From NCBI GenBank assembly GCA_002315255.1, contig DCGM01000096.1:17833-24599 (forward strand): a stretch of DNA of 6,767 nucleotides. The letters are read 5' to 3'. Positions 1 to 6,197 of this stretch are shown piece after piece; the first letter of the stretch is position 1; each line of letters opens with the position of its first letter. Below the pieces are notes generated by a model that worked only from the letters and a program-made list of their open reading frames with translations, was not told where the DNA came from and did no database searches. The translations under genes and the position numbers were made by a program. Source of the stretch: Lachnospiraceae bacterium UBA1778. Lineage in GTDB: Bacteria; Bacillota; Clostridia; Lachnospirales; Lachnospiraceae.

Positions 1-351
1 CGCCTCAAAAAATATGATGTGGCGCTGTATGTCCGCCCGGAAGTGACCGGGCGCGGGCACTATGTCCTTCACCGCGTTCTCCGCGTTTATCCTGATGGTA
101 CCTATTGGATCGTCGGTGACAACTGCACAAGCGGCGAAACCGTTTCGGAGGGGCAGATCATTGGCGTTTTGTCAGCCGTAAAAAGGAAAGGAAAACTCGT
201 AAAAGTTTCCGCATGCGGTTATAAGCTCTATGTAGCTCTCTGGGCCGCGCCTTACCCGGTCCGTTTCTTTTTCTTATATCTCAAACAGGGCTATTACCGT
301 ATCCGGCATTTCGGCGGGAATATCCTCCGGAAGCTACATTTAAAGAAATAG
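1..351 (+). CDS. S24/S26-type peptidase-like protein, 3' part (5' end outside window)
   Basis: The frame is open from the first base, so the gene starts upstream of the window; the GTG at 19 is internal and is not the start. The 116 visible residues contain KYDVALY, then YVLHRVLRV (residues 21-29) and VGDN (38-41). This pattern is typical of the beta-rich core of S24/S26 proteins (LexA and signal peptidase I fold), especially the small stand-alone members common in Clostridia. The catalytic serine would lie in the missing N-terminal part and cannot be checked. The tail after about residue 60 is basic and aromatic (WAAPYP, RFFFLYL) and may sit at the membrane. The gene ends in TAG and converges on the next gene, with a shared hairpin at 454-482. 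The substrate is unknown, and a peptide-maturation role is only a guess from the family. Confidence 0.65.
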   Translation, partial: RLKKYDVALYVRPEVTGRGHYVLHRVLRVYPDGTYWIVGDNCTSGETVSEGQIIGVLSAVKRKGKLVKVSACGYKLYVALWAAPYPVRFFFLYLKQGYYRIRHFGGNILRKLHLKK

Positions 352-450
352 TCATCCATGCCTGTCCTGCCAAAAAGGCTGTGGCCAGAAACGGCTACCG
401 TACTTGAGCGGACATAATAACATATGACTGTCATATCTGCTGATAGTAAC

Positions 451-482
451 AAAAAAGCTCTCGCGATTTCCGCGAGAGCTTT
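451..482. terminator. Bidirectional intrinsic terminator between convergent genes
   Basis: A perfect 12-bp stem (454-465 with 471-482, arms AAAGCTCTCGCG and its complement) encloses a 5-nt loop. The six A residues at 451-456 give a U-tract for leftward transcripts, which come from the DUF3592-like gene. On the plus strand the stem ends in TTT and is followed by a T-rich stretch, so it can also serve the S24/S26 gene. Confidence 0.85.
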
Positions 483-562
483 CCTGTTATATTTCTTTAT
501 CATCGTTTCTTTATCATTGTTTCTTCAGCTCGATCAGTTTTTGCTTTGATATAGGCCTGATG

Positions 563-1144
563 TCAGAACAAGCCAAGCCATTTCGCGGCGACTACCAGGA
601 ACAGGATGACGAAGGCCACAATGGCGAAAACAACAGCCTTTGGATTTGACTTTGCCTCTTCCACTTCCGCTTTCTCGACGAGCACTTTTCCGTTGTATAC
701 GCGAAGCTGACAATTCGGTCCCTTCAGTTCATACCGCTGGAAGGTTTCAACGCTTTCCGCCACTACGGGTTCCAGCGTATTCGGGTCGTTAAACCGGACG
801 ATAAAATTGTACGTATAGTCCACATTCGTTCCGCCGTCGCCATCGCTGGAGTAATGCTCGTGCGTCTCAATGTCCAGGACTTCACCATCGACGAGCAGCC
901 CTTTTTCACGCACCTCGATAATATCCTGCTGCGTCTTTTTCGCTTCCTTCAATGTAAATACAAACATTAAAACGCCGCCCAGAATAAACAGCACCGGGAT
1001 CAGAATCGCTAAAAAGTAGTTTGACGACTCATTTAATGCGCTCAGCCCGAATGTAATAAACAGAATGCCCGCTGCCACTAAAAGTGCGGGGATAACATAA
1101 AGCGCCTTACTGACCTTCTCCTGCCGGTATTTGATATCAATCAT
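563..1144 (-). CDS. Small membrane protein, DUF3592-like
   Basis: This is a 193-residue protein of unknown function. Two hydrophobic helices lie at about 14-35 and 43-64, and a third lies at the C-terminus (about 170-188). Between them is a soluble segment of roughly 100 residues. That segment contains GLLVDGEVLDIE, an acidic and Gly-rich turn (SSDGDGG), YTYNFIVRF and YELKGPNCQLRVY. The alternating 'GxV..Y.Y.V.F' pattern resembles DUF3592 domains, which are small beta-rich domains of unknown role in bacterial membrane proteins; the assignment is tentative. The start is set by AAAAGGAG eight bases upstream of ATG. It appears to be a single-gene unit with its own promoter (1248-1275) and terminator (451-482). 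Neighbours on both sides have separate signals, so context gives no function. Confidence 0.75.
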   Translation of the reverse strand: MIDIKYRQEKVSKALYVIPALLVAAGILFITFGLSALNESSNYFLAILIPVLFILGGVLMFVFTLKEAKKTQQDIIEVREKGLLVDGEVLDIETHEHYSSDGDGGTNVDYTYNFIVRFNDPNTLEPVVAESVETFQRYELKGPNCQLRVYNGKVLVEKAEVEEAKSNPKAVVFAIVAFVILFLVVAAKWLGLF

Positions 1145-1202
1145 GGTGTCCGTCTCCTTTTAATAAATCTTTTTTGCGAATTTCTTATAAATTCCTTGTG
1201 CG

Positions 1203-1241
1203 TTCTTTGATTTGGTTCTTTGTTTTGGTTCTTCCCTTTGT
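1203..1241 (-). repeat. Three 13-nt imperfect tandem repeats in the leader
   Basis: On the minus strand the unit AGAACCAAAxCAA occurs with an exact 13-nt period; on the plus strand TTCT recurs at 1203, 1216 and 1229. Two copies are nearly identical and the third has diverged. They lie between the promoter and the ribosome binding site of the DUF3592-like gene, so they are in the untranslated leader. No function is evident. Confidence 0.5.
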
Positions 1242-1247
1242 TTTTAT

Positions 1248-1275
1248 ATTATACCACTTCATTCTTAAAGGGCAA
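1248..1275 (-). promoter_or_regulatory. Promoter of the DUF3592-like gene
   Basis: On the minus strand there is an extended -10 box TGGTATAAT (TATAAT at 1248-1253). It is preceded after 16 bp by TTGCCC (1270-1275) as a -35 box. It points at the 563-1144 gene about 100 nt downstream and lies just past the terminator of the preceding surface-protein gene. Confidence 0.6.
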
Positions 1276-1286
1276 ACCCCTATAAG

Positions 1287-1332
1287 GCAAAAAAAGACAC
1301 CGCGAGGAGCATTTCTGCCGCTCGCGGTGTCT
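1287..1332 (-). terminator. Terminator of the surface-protein gene
   Basis: Arms 1296-1306 (GACACCGCGAG) and 1321-1331 pair perfectly over 11 bp around a 14-nt loop, with one further A-T pair outside. On the minus strand the stem is followed by seven T residues. It starts about 25 nt after the stop codon of the 1357-3054 reading frame. Confidence 0.88.
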
Positions 1333-1356
1333 CTTTATTTTCACATAATTTAACTG

Positions 1357-3054
1357 TTAAGCGTTCTTTTTATGTTTTAAAAGCACTACGGCTAACCCCG
1401 CTGCTGCGATCACAAGGACTAACGAATACAGCAGGATATGGGAATGGTCTCCGGTAACCGGCGCGCTGTTCACCTTTAAGCTCTTCATCGGTGCAAAGCT
1501 GATGGTAACCGGTTCAGAAGCATATTCATAATCCGTCTCATAGAAACGAATCAGGTAGTTTTCCTTTCCGAGGCCGGTCATTCCGAGTGTGGTTGCCGGG
1601 TACTTCGTCCAGGTCTTGCCGCCGTCAGAGGAATATTCCATCTTATCGGAAACGCCCATAATAAAACCGTCCTTCGTGTTATCTCCGGTCGGAGCTGTTC
1701 CGGTAACAGTAGTCGGAGCATCTTGCGTCTTTTTGCTGATGGTGAAAGCGACCTTCGCAGTCTTTTCACCGGCGGTAATCCGCGCAGTATAGTTGCCCGG
1801 CTTGCTCGGAGCGGCCGTCAGTTTCGTTGCTGCTGCGCCTGCATTTTCCTGATAATATTCAATCTTCGGAACTTCTGCCTCGCTTGCAACCCATGCTTTG
1901 CTGTCAGAAAGAGTTGCGACTACTGCATTGCCGTCATAGGTCTTTCCCGTCGCGGAAACCGTCAGAGCGACTGCCTTTTCGGTGCCCTGATAGAAGCAGA
2001 GACTTGCGTCTTCCGTGTTAGAGCAATAGCGGGACAGCGTAGCGCCGTTAACGACATAGGTCCAAGTATGCTCGTGGCTGCTGAGCGCCTGCTTAACAAC
2101 CGGATAATCCTCATGATAAACCGTCATATCCGTCGCCTTTTCCACAAGCGTCTTCGGAATCGTTACAGAGAAGTTCTTCTGGCAGACAGAGGTCATGTCA
2201 ACTTTATATTCCGTGCCCAGATTAACAACCAGTTTCTTCGCCGGGTCGGTGTCTCCCCAATAACCCTTAACGGTTACAGAACCGTCCTTGTTTTCGGTTA
2301 CGGACAGGTGTCCTAATAAAGTAGAGAACGTGATGTTATCTAAAAGGTTTCCGCAGCCGCCATCTTCGCACAGGCTGACGAATGCGAAACGGGTGACCGT
2401 CTGTCCTTCCGGTACAATGTAAATACCCTTCGCAGTATACCAGGCATTGTCAGACCATTGCTGTTCTACTGCCAGATTCGCAAGTTCAGACGTGGTTCCG
2501 TAACCATACGCCTTTCCTTCCGGGTTCGTGACGCCTTCTGCCGTATAAGTAGCTTTTGTGGCCGCTGAGATGTGGATATCCATGTCGGAGTTGACGCCTT
2601 CCGGGACATTGCCATCGGAAGCGCCGACATAGACTGCCATCTTCTGAACATCATCGCCGCAATCTCTGGCCGCATGGTTTAACGTCCAGCGGATGATGTC
2701 GCCGCTGTAAGTGGTCAGATCCTAATAAAGGCAGCCGGAGTTATCTGCATTCATTTCAGCAAAAAAGGTTCCGTCCAACGGTTCCAGTATTCCGTATGTG
2801 TCCGGGTCGCAACTGCGCTCGAACCAGTTATCCGTGGTTGTCCAGCCGCCGTCCACTCCGGTCGCGACGCCCTCGCAACCATATGGGTCATCATCTTCAA
2901 AACTGCCGTTCTTGATCTGGGTCGGCACATAAGTGCTTTCCGTGTCTTCTACAGCGGTAAGTGTTTCTTCTGCAAATGCATTGATCGTCGGGAATGCGCC
3001 AAGCACTAATGCCAATGCGAGCGCAAACCCGGTAAGGGCCTTAAAACGTTTCAT
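1357..3054 (-). pseudogene. Sortase-anchored surface protein, interrupted by one in-frame TAG
   Basis: A single frame of 565 sense positions runs from ATG at 3054 (GGAGG six bases upstream) to TAA, broken only by TAG at codon 111 (2722-2724). Residues 1-28 are a signal peptide with cleavage near AFA/EE. The next ~200 residues hold NGSFE, FAEMNADNSGCLY and, after the stop, DLTT..IIRWTLNHAAR, which looks like a beta-sandwich ligand-binding domain of secreted proteins. Near residues 360-440 there is a YDG-like/Ig-like repeat (GKTYDGNAV ... GNYTARITAG). The end is a sorting signal: PVTGD at about 532-536, a hydrophobic helix and the tail KHKKNA, so the intact protein would be fixed to the cell wall. 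The 427-residue piece after the stop begins at an ATG (2640) with no visible ribosome site, so it is probably not made separately. Pseudogene, read-through and sequence error are all possible. The ligand is unknown. Confidence 0.75.
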
Positions 3055-3247
3055 AATGATCCTCCAAATAAAAAATAGGTGTCCAGCCGAAATTCGGCTG
3101 CGCTCCAGACCGTTTAGAAGTGATTTAGGCGGGCACACAGGATCACGGTCCCGAGCAATACCACGAATCTGGCGGGATGCGTTGATACAGCTCTGTTATT
3201 AGATCCTTTTCCTCTTATCGGCGGTTCGTCGATAAAAGCCTTCTAAC
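3055..3247 (-). promoter_or_regulatory. Long structured 5' leader of the surface-protein gene
   Basis: About 190 nt separate the likely transcription start from the ATG, and I find no credible gene there. On the minus strand there is a 9-bp hairpin at 3215-3235 (TTATCG/CGATAA with GC pairs inside). A second hairpin at 3084-3100 (CAGCCGAA/TTCGGCTG) is followed seven bases later by TTTTTT and then by the ribosome site. This could be a regulatory leader. I do not recognise a known riboswitch class: the conserved cores of c-di-GMP-I, TPP and cobalamin switches are absent. Confidence 0.4.
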
Positions 3248-3253
3248 GCGTGC

Positions 3254-3259
3254 ATTATA
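3254..3259 (-). promoter_or_regulatory. Probable -10 box of the surface-protein gene
   Basis: A perfect TATAAT lies on the minus strand in an AT-rich stretch, correctly oriented for the surface-protein gene. No good -35 hexamer is found 16-18 bp upstream (AATCAC or similar), so the promoter may depend on an activator or a different sigma contact. The rest of 3260-3360 is AT-rich and shows nothing else I can name. Confidence 0.4.
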
Positions 3260-3358
3260 GAGACTAACAAAGGATTGTGATTTTATTGTGTTGGATTTGT
3301 CTATAAATCGAGTACAATTTAGTCCTTTTCTGTGAACTTCTCGGCTGAAAATCGGGCA

Positions 3359-3397
3359 GAAAAATACCCGGAGCAGTGATTTCACCGCTCCGGGTAT
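3359..3397 (-). terminator. Terminator of the LytTR/DUF3021 operon
   Basis: Arms 3364-3374 (ATACCCGGAGC) and 3387-3397 pair over 11 bp, and the interior GTGA/TCAC can add four more pairs. On the minus strand the stem runs into TTTTT, then CTGCCC. It lies about 50 nt after the DUF3021 stop codon. No T-run follows it on the plus strand. Confidence 0.8.
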
Positions 3398-3414
3398 ATG
3401 AGACGATATTCTCT

Positions 3415-3437
3415 CGAAATATCAAACGAATATTTCG
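3415..3437. repeat. Inverted repeat just after the DUF3021 gene
   Basis: CGAAATAT at 3415-3422 pairs exactly with ATATTTCG at 3430-3437 across a 7-nt loop. It is 12 nt after the DUF3021 stop and ahead of the GC-rich terminator. It may help stabilise the 3' end of the mRNA. No T-tract follows it. Confidence 0.45.
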
Positions 3438-3449
3438 TTAGGGAGGTTA

Positions 3450-3917
3450 TTAGGATTCTTTATCGCTAATAGCCTGAACCTTGTCATTCATTTTTTTAAT
3501 TTTGCTTTTCCACAAACAATACTGCACGATCCACACAACAATAAAAATCGCAACAAATATTCCGATGTAAGACAGTATTCCGGTCAGGTCATGCTTCATC
3601 CAGTTTGCGAAATAGGCAATCGGCAGCAGCAGGGCACAGGCAATAGCAAAATAGATTCCGCTTTGCTTTGCAATGCTCCACGAGTCCATTTCCCAGATAA
3701 CCGATGCCATTGCAAAGCCTGCCCCTATGACTCCGGTGAGTACCGTCTGCAGAATAACGGCATTAAGTTCATTGCCCATAGTGTCCGTAAGCTCCGGTGT
3801 AACCGGATAGAAGGAACCGTCTCCGATACCAAGTGAAATCAGTATAGTAATAACAAATCCACCCACAATACCGAGAGGAAAACCGAGAAGTCCACGCTTC
3901 ATTACCTTTTTCTTCAT
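3450..3917 (-). CDS. DUF3021 family membrane protein (LytTR-system partner)
   Basis: This 155-residue protein has four predicted helices, at about 6-27, 46-73, 78-100 and 108-133, and a short charged C-terminal tail. GLLGFPLGI near the start, GAGFAMASVIWEMDSWS and the KQSGIYF segment match the DUF3021 family as I know it. Such proteins are encoded directly after LytTR regulators; in LytTR regulatory systems of streptococci the membrane partner holds the regulator inactive. The start at ATG 3917 is preferred because GAGGTGA, a long anti-SD match, lies five bases before it and family members begin with MKKK. A GTG at 3926 is an alternative start. The LytTR stop (3928-3930) overlaps this ribosome site, so the two genes were probably translationally coupled. 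This gene is intact although its regulator is not. Confidence 0.82.
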   Translation of the reverse strand: MKKKVMKRGLLGFPLGIVGGFVITILISLGIGDGSFYPVTPELTDTMGNELNAVILQTVLTGVIGAGFAMASVIWEMDSWSIAKQSGIYFAIACALLLPIAYFANWMKHDLTGILSYIGIFVAIFIVVWIVQYCLWKSKIKKMNDKVQAISDKES

Positions 3918-3927
3918 TTCTGTCACC

Positions 3928-4355
3928 TCATATTCCTAAAAGTTGTTTGATCCCGGCGACACACCGCCGCGAAACGTAAGTTACCGTACCGTTTGAAAGT
4001 GTAACGCAAATGGTTCCTGCAAAACTCAGATCAAAATTTCTGACCTTCTTCAGATTGATGATTTCAGAATTCGAGATACGTACATAGGACTGGCTCTCCA
4101 GCCGCTCAGCCGCATACGAAGCACGTACTCGCCCCGGGTGGTTTCCGCCAGCACTTTTCCTGACGTGGCAGAAATGCGGTAAATGTCTGCTGGGTCCAGC
4201 ACCTCGACAGTACCCTCCCTAAATCCGGCGATCATTTGCGGCTGTTCCTCCGAAAGTCTTTTCAAAACAGCATTGATTTCATCGGTCATCCTGTCCGAAA
4301 TGACAATGATTTTCGGTTCTTTGCAGTTTGGATCTAATCTGATTTCAATTTCCAA
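3928..4355 (-). pseudogene. LytTR DNA-binding regulator, frameshifted
   Basis: The N-terminal part (EIEIRLDPNC..., IVISDRM, GFREGTVEVLDPADIYRISATSGKVLAETT) is that of stand-alone LytTR regulators, which lack a receiver domain. In the starting frame the match is lost after GEYVLRM and translation stops at 4050. In another frame the family continues with AAERLESQSYVRISNSEII, NLKKVRNFDLSFAGT and YVSRRCVAGIKQLLGI to a TGA at 3928. The total length of 428 nt is one base short of a whole number of codons. The break falls at the near-duplicate GCGGCTGA/GCGGCTGG (4098-4113), a likely slippage site, and a few residues of the usual linker helix may also be missing. The start is TTG, fixed by AGGAGGTG five bases upstream. 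An intact copy would bind direct repeats in its own promoter; this one would lack the C-terminal half of the DNA-binding domain. Confidence 0.78.
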
Positions 4356-4360
4356 TTGCG

Positions 4361-4368
4361 CACCTCCT
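4361..4368 (-). promoter_or_regulatory. Strong ribosome binding site that sets a TTG start
   Basis: The minus strand reads AGGAGGTG followed by CGCAA and TTG. The eight-base match to the 16S rRNA tail makes TTG at 4353-4355 the start codon of the LytTR gene; no in-frame ATG or GTG is better placed. Confidence 0.7.
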
Positions 4369-4383
4369 TTTTGGTACGGTCAC

Positions 4384-4412
4384 AGTATAGGAAAAAAGTG
4401 ATGCGTTTTCCA
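4384..4412 (-). promoter_or_regulatory. Promoter of the LytTR/DUF3021 operon
   Basis: On the minus strand TGGAAA (4407-4412) and TATACT (4384-4389) are 17 bp apart and point at the LytTR start 29 nt downstream. The -35 box is imperfect, which fits a promoter helped by an activator bound just upstream. Confidence 0.55.
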
Positions 4413-4422
4413 TCGTTTTTCG

Positions 4423-4451
4423 ATAAGTGGTCGTTTTGGGCCTATAAGTGG
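4423..4451 (-). promoter_or_regulatory. Direct-repeat operator, likely LytTR binding site
   Basis: The 8-mer ATAAGTGG (plus strand) occurs at 4423-4430 and 4444-4451, a start-to-start distance of 21 bp, or two helical turns. LytTR proteins typically bind paired ~9-bp direct repeats separated by about 12 bp, the same geometry. The repeats lie about 50 and 71 bp upstream of the expected transcription start, suitable for an activator. The bases match the AgrA-type consensus only partly. Confidence 0.55.
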
Positions 4452-4538
4452 CAGTATGCCCCTTTGATAATGCTTTTCTGACCCTACATTGGTTTATACC
4501 ATAGGCGGAAGTGGATTACAATCCATCAGACGCAGTAA

Positions 4539-4612
4539 TGACCCCCGCCGGACTCGAACCGGGCATCTTAGCCTTGAAAGGGCTACGTCCTGACCATTTA
4601 GACTAGGGGGCC
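4539..4612 (-). tRNA. tRNA-Glu (anticodon UUC)
   Basis: The minus strand folds as a cloverleaf. The acceptor GGCCCCC pairs with GGGGGTC (one G-U), the D stem is GTCT/GGAC, and the anticodon stem TAGCC/GGCTA encloses CTTTCAA with anticodon TTC. The T loop is TTCGAGT, the discriminator is A, and CCA is not encoded. The T stem is odd: CCCGG/CCGGC leaves a C-C mismatch at 49-65, or alternatively one extra bulged C beside a normal four-base variable loop. It starts 38 nt after the stop of the XRE gene with no clear terminator between, so it may be processed from the rtcB transcript. No good terminator is seen after it either, only a short palindrome at 4512-4525 without a T-run. Confidence 0.9.
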
Positions 4613-4650
4613 ATAGAGTGGATCCATAAAGGCTCCACCTGTTCTGTTTT

Positions 4651-4902
4651 TTAAGCGCTGATCTGCATCAGCTGATCATTAACGACCAGAATGTCATCGA
4701 TCTTTACCTGCAGCACGGCGGCCAGCAATACCAGGTTATCGATCGTAGGCATCGCAGTCCCGTGCTGCCACTTGTAAATAGCCTGCGGTGTGGCAAAGCC
4801 GAAGACCTCCTGCAGCTCCTTTACAGTAAAGCCGGCAGTCTTCCGCAGATTCTCGATATTTCTTCCGGTCGCCACCATATCGATGGTCGGTATAATTATC
4901 AT
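4651..4902 (-). CDS. Small XRE-family helix-turn-helix regulator
   Basis: This 83-residue protein is almost entirely one XRE/Cro-type helix-turn-helix domain (about residues 14-70). NIENLRKTAGFTVKELQEVFG forms helices 1 and 2, FATPQAIYKWQ the recognition helix, and GTAMPTIDNLVLLAAVLQV the supporting helices. The start at 4902 is chosen because AGGAGG lies five bases before that ATG; an in-frame ATG at 4923 has no ribosome site and falls inside a hairpin. The gene begins 42 nt after the rtcB stop and is probably co-transcribed with it. It could regulate this operon through the inverted repeat at 4918-4937, but that is inference. Similar small XRE proteins are common in Clostridia and most have no known target. 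Confidence 0.85.
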   Translation of the reverse strand: MIIIPTIDMVATGRNIENLRKTAGFTVKELQEVFGFATPQAIYKWQHGTAMPTIDNLVLLAAVLQVKIDDILVVNDQLMQISA

Positions 4903-4917
4903 GTTTTCCTCCTGTTC

Positions 4918-4937
4918 CGGCATCCGGACGGATGCCG
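4918..4937. repeat. Perfect inverted repeat between rtcB and the XRE gene
   Basis: CGGCATCC at 4918-4925 and GGATGCCG at 4930-4937 pair exactly over 8 bp around a 4-nt centre. It lies immediately before the ribosome site of the XRE gene. As DNA it could be a dimeric operator for the XRE protein. As RNA it is a GC-rich hairpin that could set the ratio of rtcB to xre message. It has no T-run, so it is not a terminator. Confidence 0.55.
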
Positions 4938-4944
4938 TGAAGCA

Positions 4945-6153
4945 TCAGTCGGAGGCCTTAAAATTATAAATTGGTTTCATAATGTCGATTACATCCACAG
5001 ATTCACGGATTACATCAATGATGTCCTCGAGTGATTTGTATGCCATCGGCGCTTCATCGAGCGTGTTTTCATTGACAGAAGTCGTATAGATGCCCGCCAT
5101 AGTGCTCTGATATTCCGAAAGCGAGAGTGTCGTTTTTGCCATGGTTCTGGACATTAACCGACCTGCGCCATGCGGGGCCGAGTAATTCCATTCGGGATTC
5201 CCTTTTCCCATAGCAAGGACGGAGCCGTCCCGCATGTTAATGGGGATCAGGACCTTCTCGCCTTTATGCGCCGCAATCGCTCCTTTTCGGAGAATCATCT
5301 CTTCTGTGTCAATATAGTTATGGATCGTATGGAATCCGTCTGTACCGGTCATTCCGGTTCTTTCCAGAATGATTTCAGCCATTTTCTCACGACTTCTTCT
5401 CGCAAACGCCTGGCAGATCTCTACATCGTGAAGATAGTCTTCCAGATACTTTCCCTCCAGGAAGCAAAGGTCCTCCGGCATACCGGCTTCGCTTTCGTAG
5501 ACCTGCCAGTGAAGTTCCTTTAAAGCCGCCTGGATCTCGCTTTTTCTTCCCTGCTCTTTATAGGTGCGAATAATCTCATCCCGCTTTTCCAGATAGTCGC
5601 CATATCCACGGCTCAAATTGATCGCAAGCCGCTGGTAGAACTCTGCCACCTGTTTGCCGAGATTACGGCTGCCGGAATGAATAATCAGATACTTCGTTCC
5701 GTCTGCCGACACATCGATCTCAATAAAGTGATTCCCGCCACCGAGCGTTCCCAGACTTCTTTCAAGCCACTTGCTGTCACGAAGCTCCCTGTAGCAGCGC
5801 AGATCCTGTAAATCGAAGCGCTCCGTGCGGCCTTCCCAGACATTCATGCCTGAAGGAATAAAGTGAGCCGCTTCATCAACCTTCTCAAAATCGATATCTG
5901 TTTTTCCTAAATTCACGGTATACATACCACAGCCGATATCCACGCCGACTACATTGGGAACAGCTTTATCTATAATAGTCATCGTTGTTCCGATGGTGCA
6001 GCCTTTCCCGGCATGAACGTCCGGCATAATCCGAATCTGCGATCCCTCTGTCATGGGATAATCGCACATTCTCCGGATCTGCTCGATAGCTTCGTCCTCA
6101 ATCACCTTTGCATAGCAGATGGCTGTATTTACTTTTCCTTTGATCTCTAACAT
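4945..6153 (-). CDS. rtcB: RtcB family RNA-splicing/repair ligase
   Basis: RtcB joins RNA ends carrying a 2',3'-cyclic phosphate or 3'-phosphate to a 5'-OH end, using GTP and Mn2+, and works in the cytoplasm on broken tRNA, rRNA or mRNA. The 402-residue protein has the family's usual length and motifs: MPDVHAGKG (43-51), GVDIGCGM with metal ligands D72 and C75, GGGNHF (138-143, N141 and H142), IHSGSRNLG with H159, HTIHNY with H278, and APHGAGRLMSR with H328 as the expected guanylylated histidine. All key residues are present, so it should be active. The start at 6153 has AGAGG about seven bases upstream; an in-frame ATG at 6189 would add 12 unusual residues and lacks a ribosome site. tRNA-Lys ends 45 nt upstream with no terminator or obvious promoter between, and the XRE gene follows after 42 nt. 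No archease or RtcA gene is in the window. Confidence 0.96.
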   Translation of the reverse strand: MLEIKGKVNTAICYAKVIEDEAIEQIRRMCDYPMTEGSQIRIMPDVHAGKGCTIGTTMTIIDKAVPNVVGVDIGCGMYTVNLGKTDIDFEKVDEAAHFIPSGMNVWEGRTERFDLQDLRCYRELRDSKWLERSLGTLGGGNHFIEIDVSADGTKYLIIHSGSRNLGKQVAEFYQRLAINLSRGYGDYLEKRDEIIRTYKEQGRKSEIQAALKELHWQVYESEAGMPEDLCFLEGKYLEDYLHDVEICQAFARRSREKMAEIILERTGMTGTDGFHTIHNYIDTEEMILRKGAIAAHKGEKVLIPINMRDGSVLAMGKGNPEWNYSAPHGAGRLMSRTMAKTTLSLSEYQSTMAGIYTTSVNENTLDEAPMAYKSLEDIIDVIRESVDVIDIMKPIYNFKASD

Positions 6154-6197
6154 TTCTTTTCCTCTTTCATTCTTCCAGTTCCACCACACGCGCTAAA

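Noticed and set aside
1723..2316. A 197-codon plus-strand ORF
   Set aside because: It is antisense to the surface-protein gene, rich in Arg and Cys, and has no domain pattern. It is a shadow of the real frame.
1357..2640. Treating the 427-codon ORF as a complete gene starting at ATG 2640
   Set aside because: No ribosome site precedes it, it lacks a signal peptide despite a sorting signal, and the frame stays open 27 codons further back to the TAG.
2722..2724. Genome-wide reassignment of TAG to glutamine
   Set aside because: TAG serves as the natural end of the S24/S26 gene, and one interrupted gene is not enough to claim a changed code.
3140..3180. A T-box riboswitch, because the minus strand has GTGGTATTGC, similar to GTGGTACCGC
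   Set aside because: Only a short partial match is present. I see no specifier stem or matching antiterminator/terminator pair, and the downstream gene is not an amino-acid gene.
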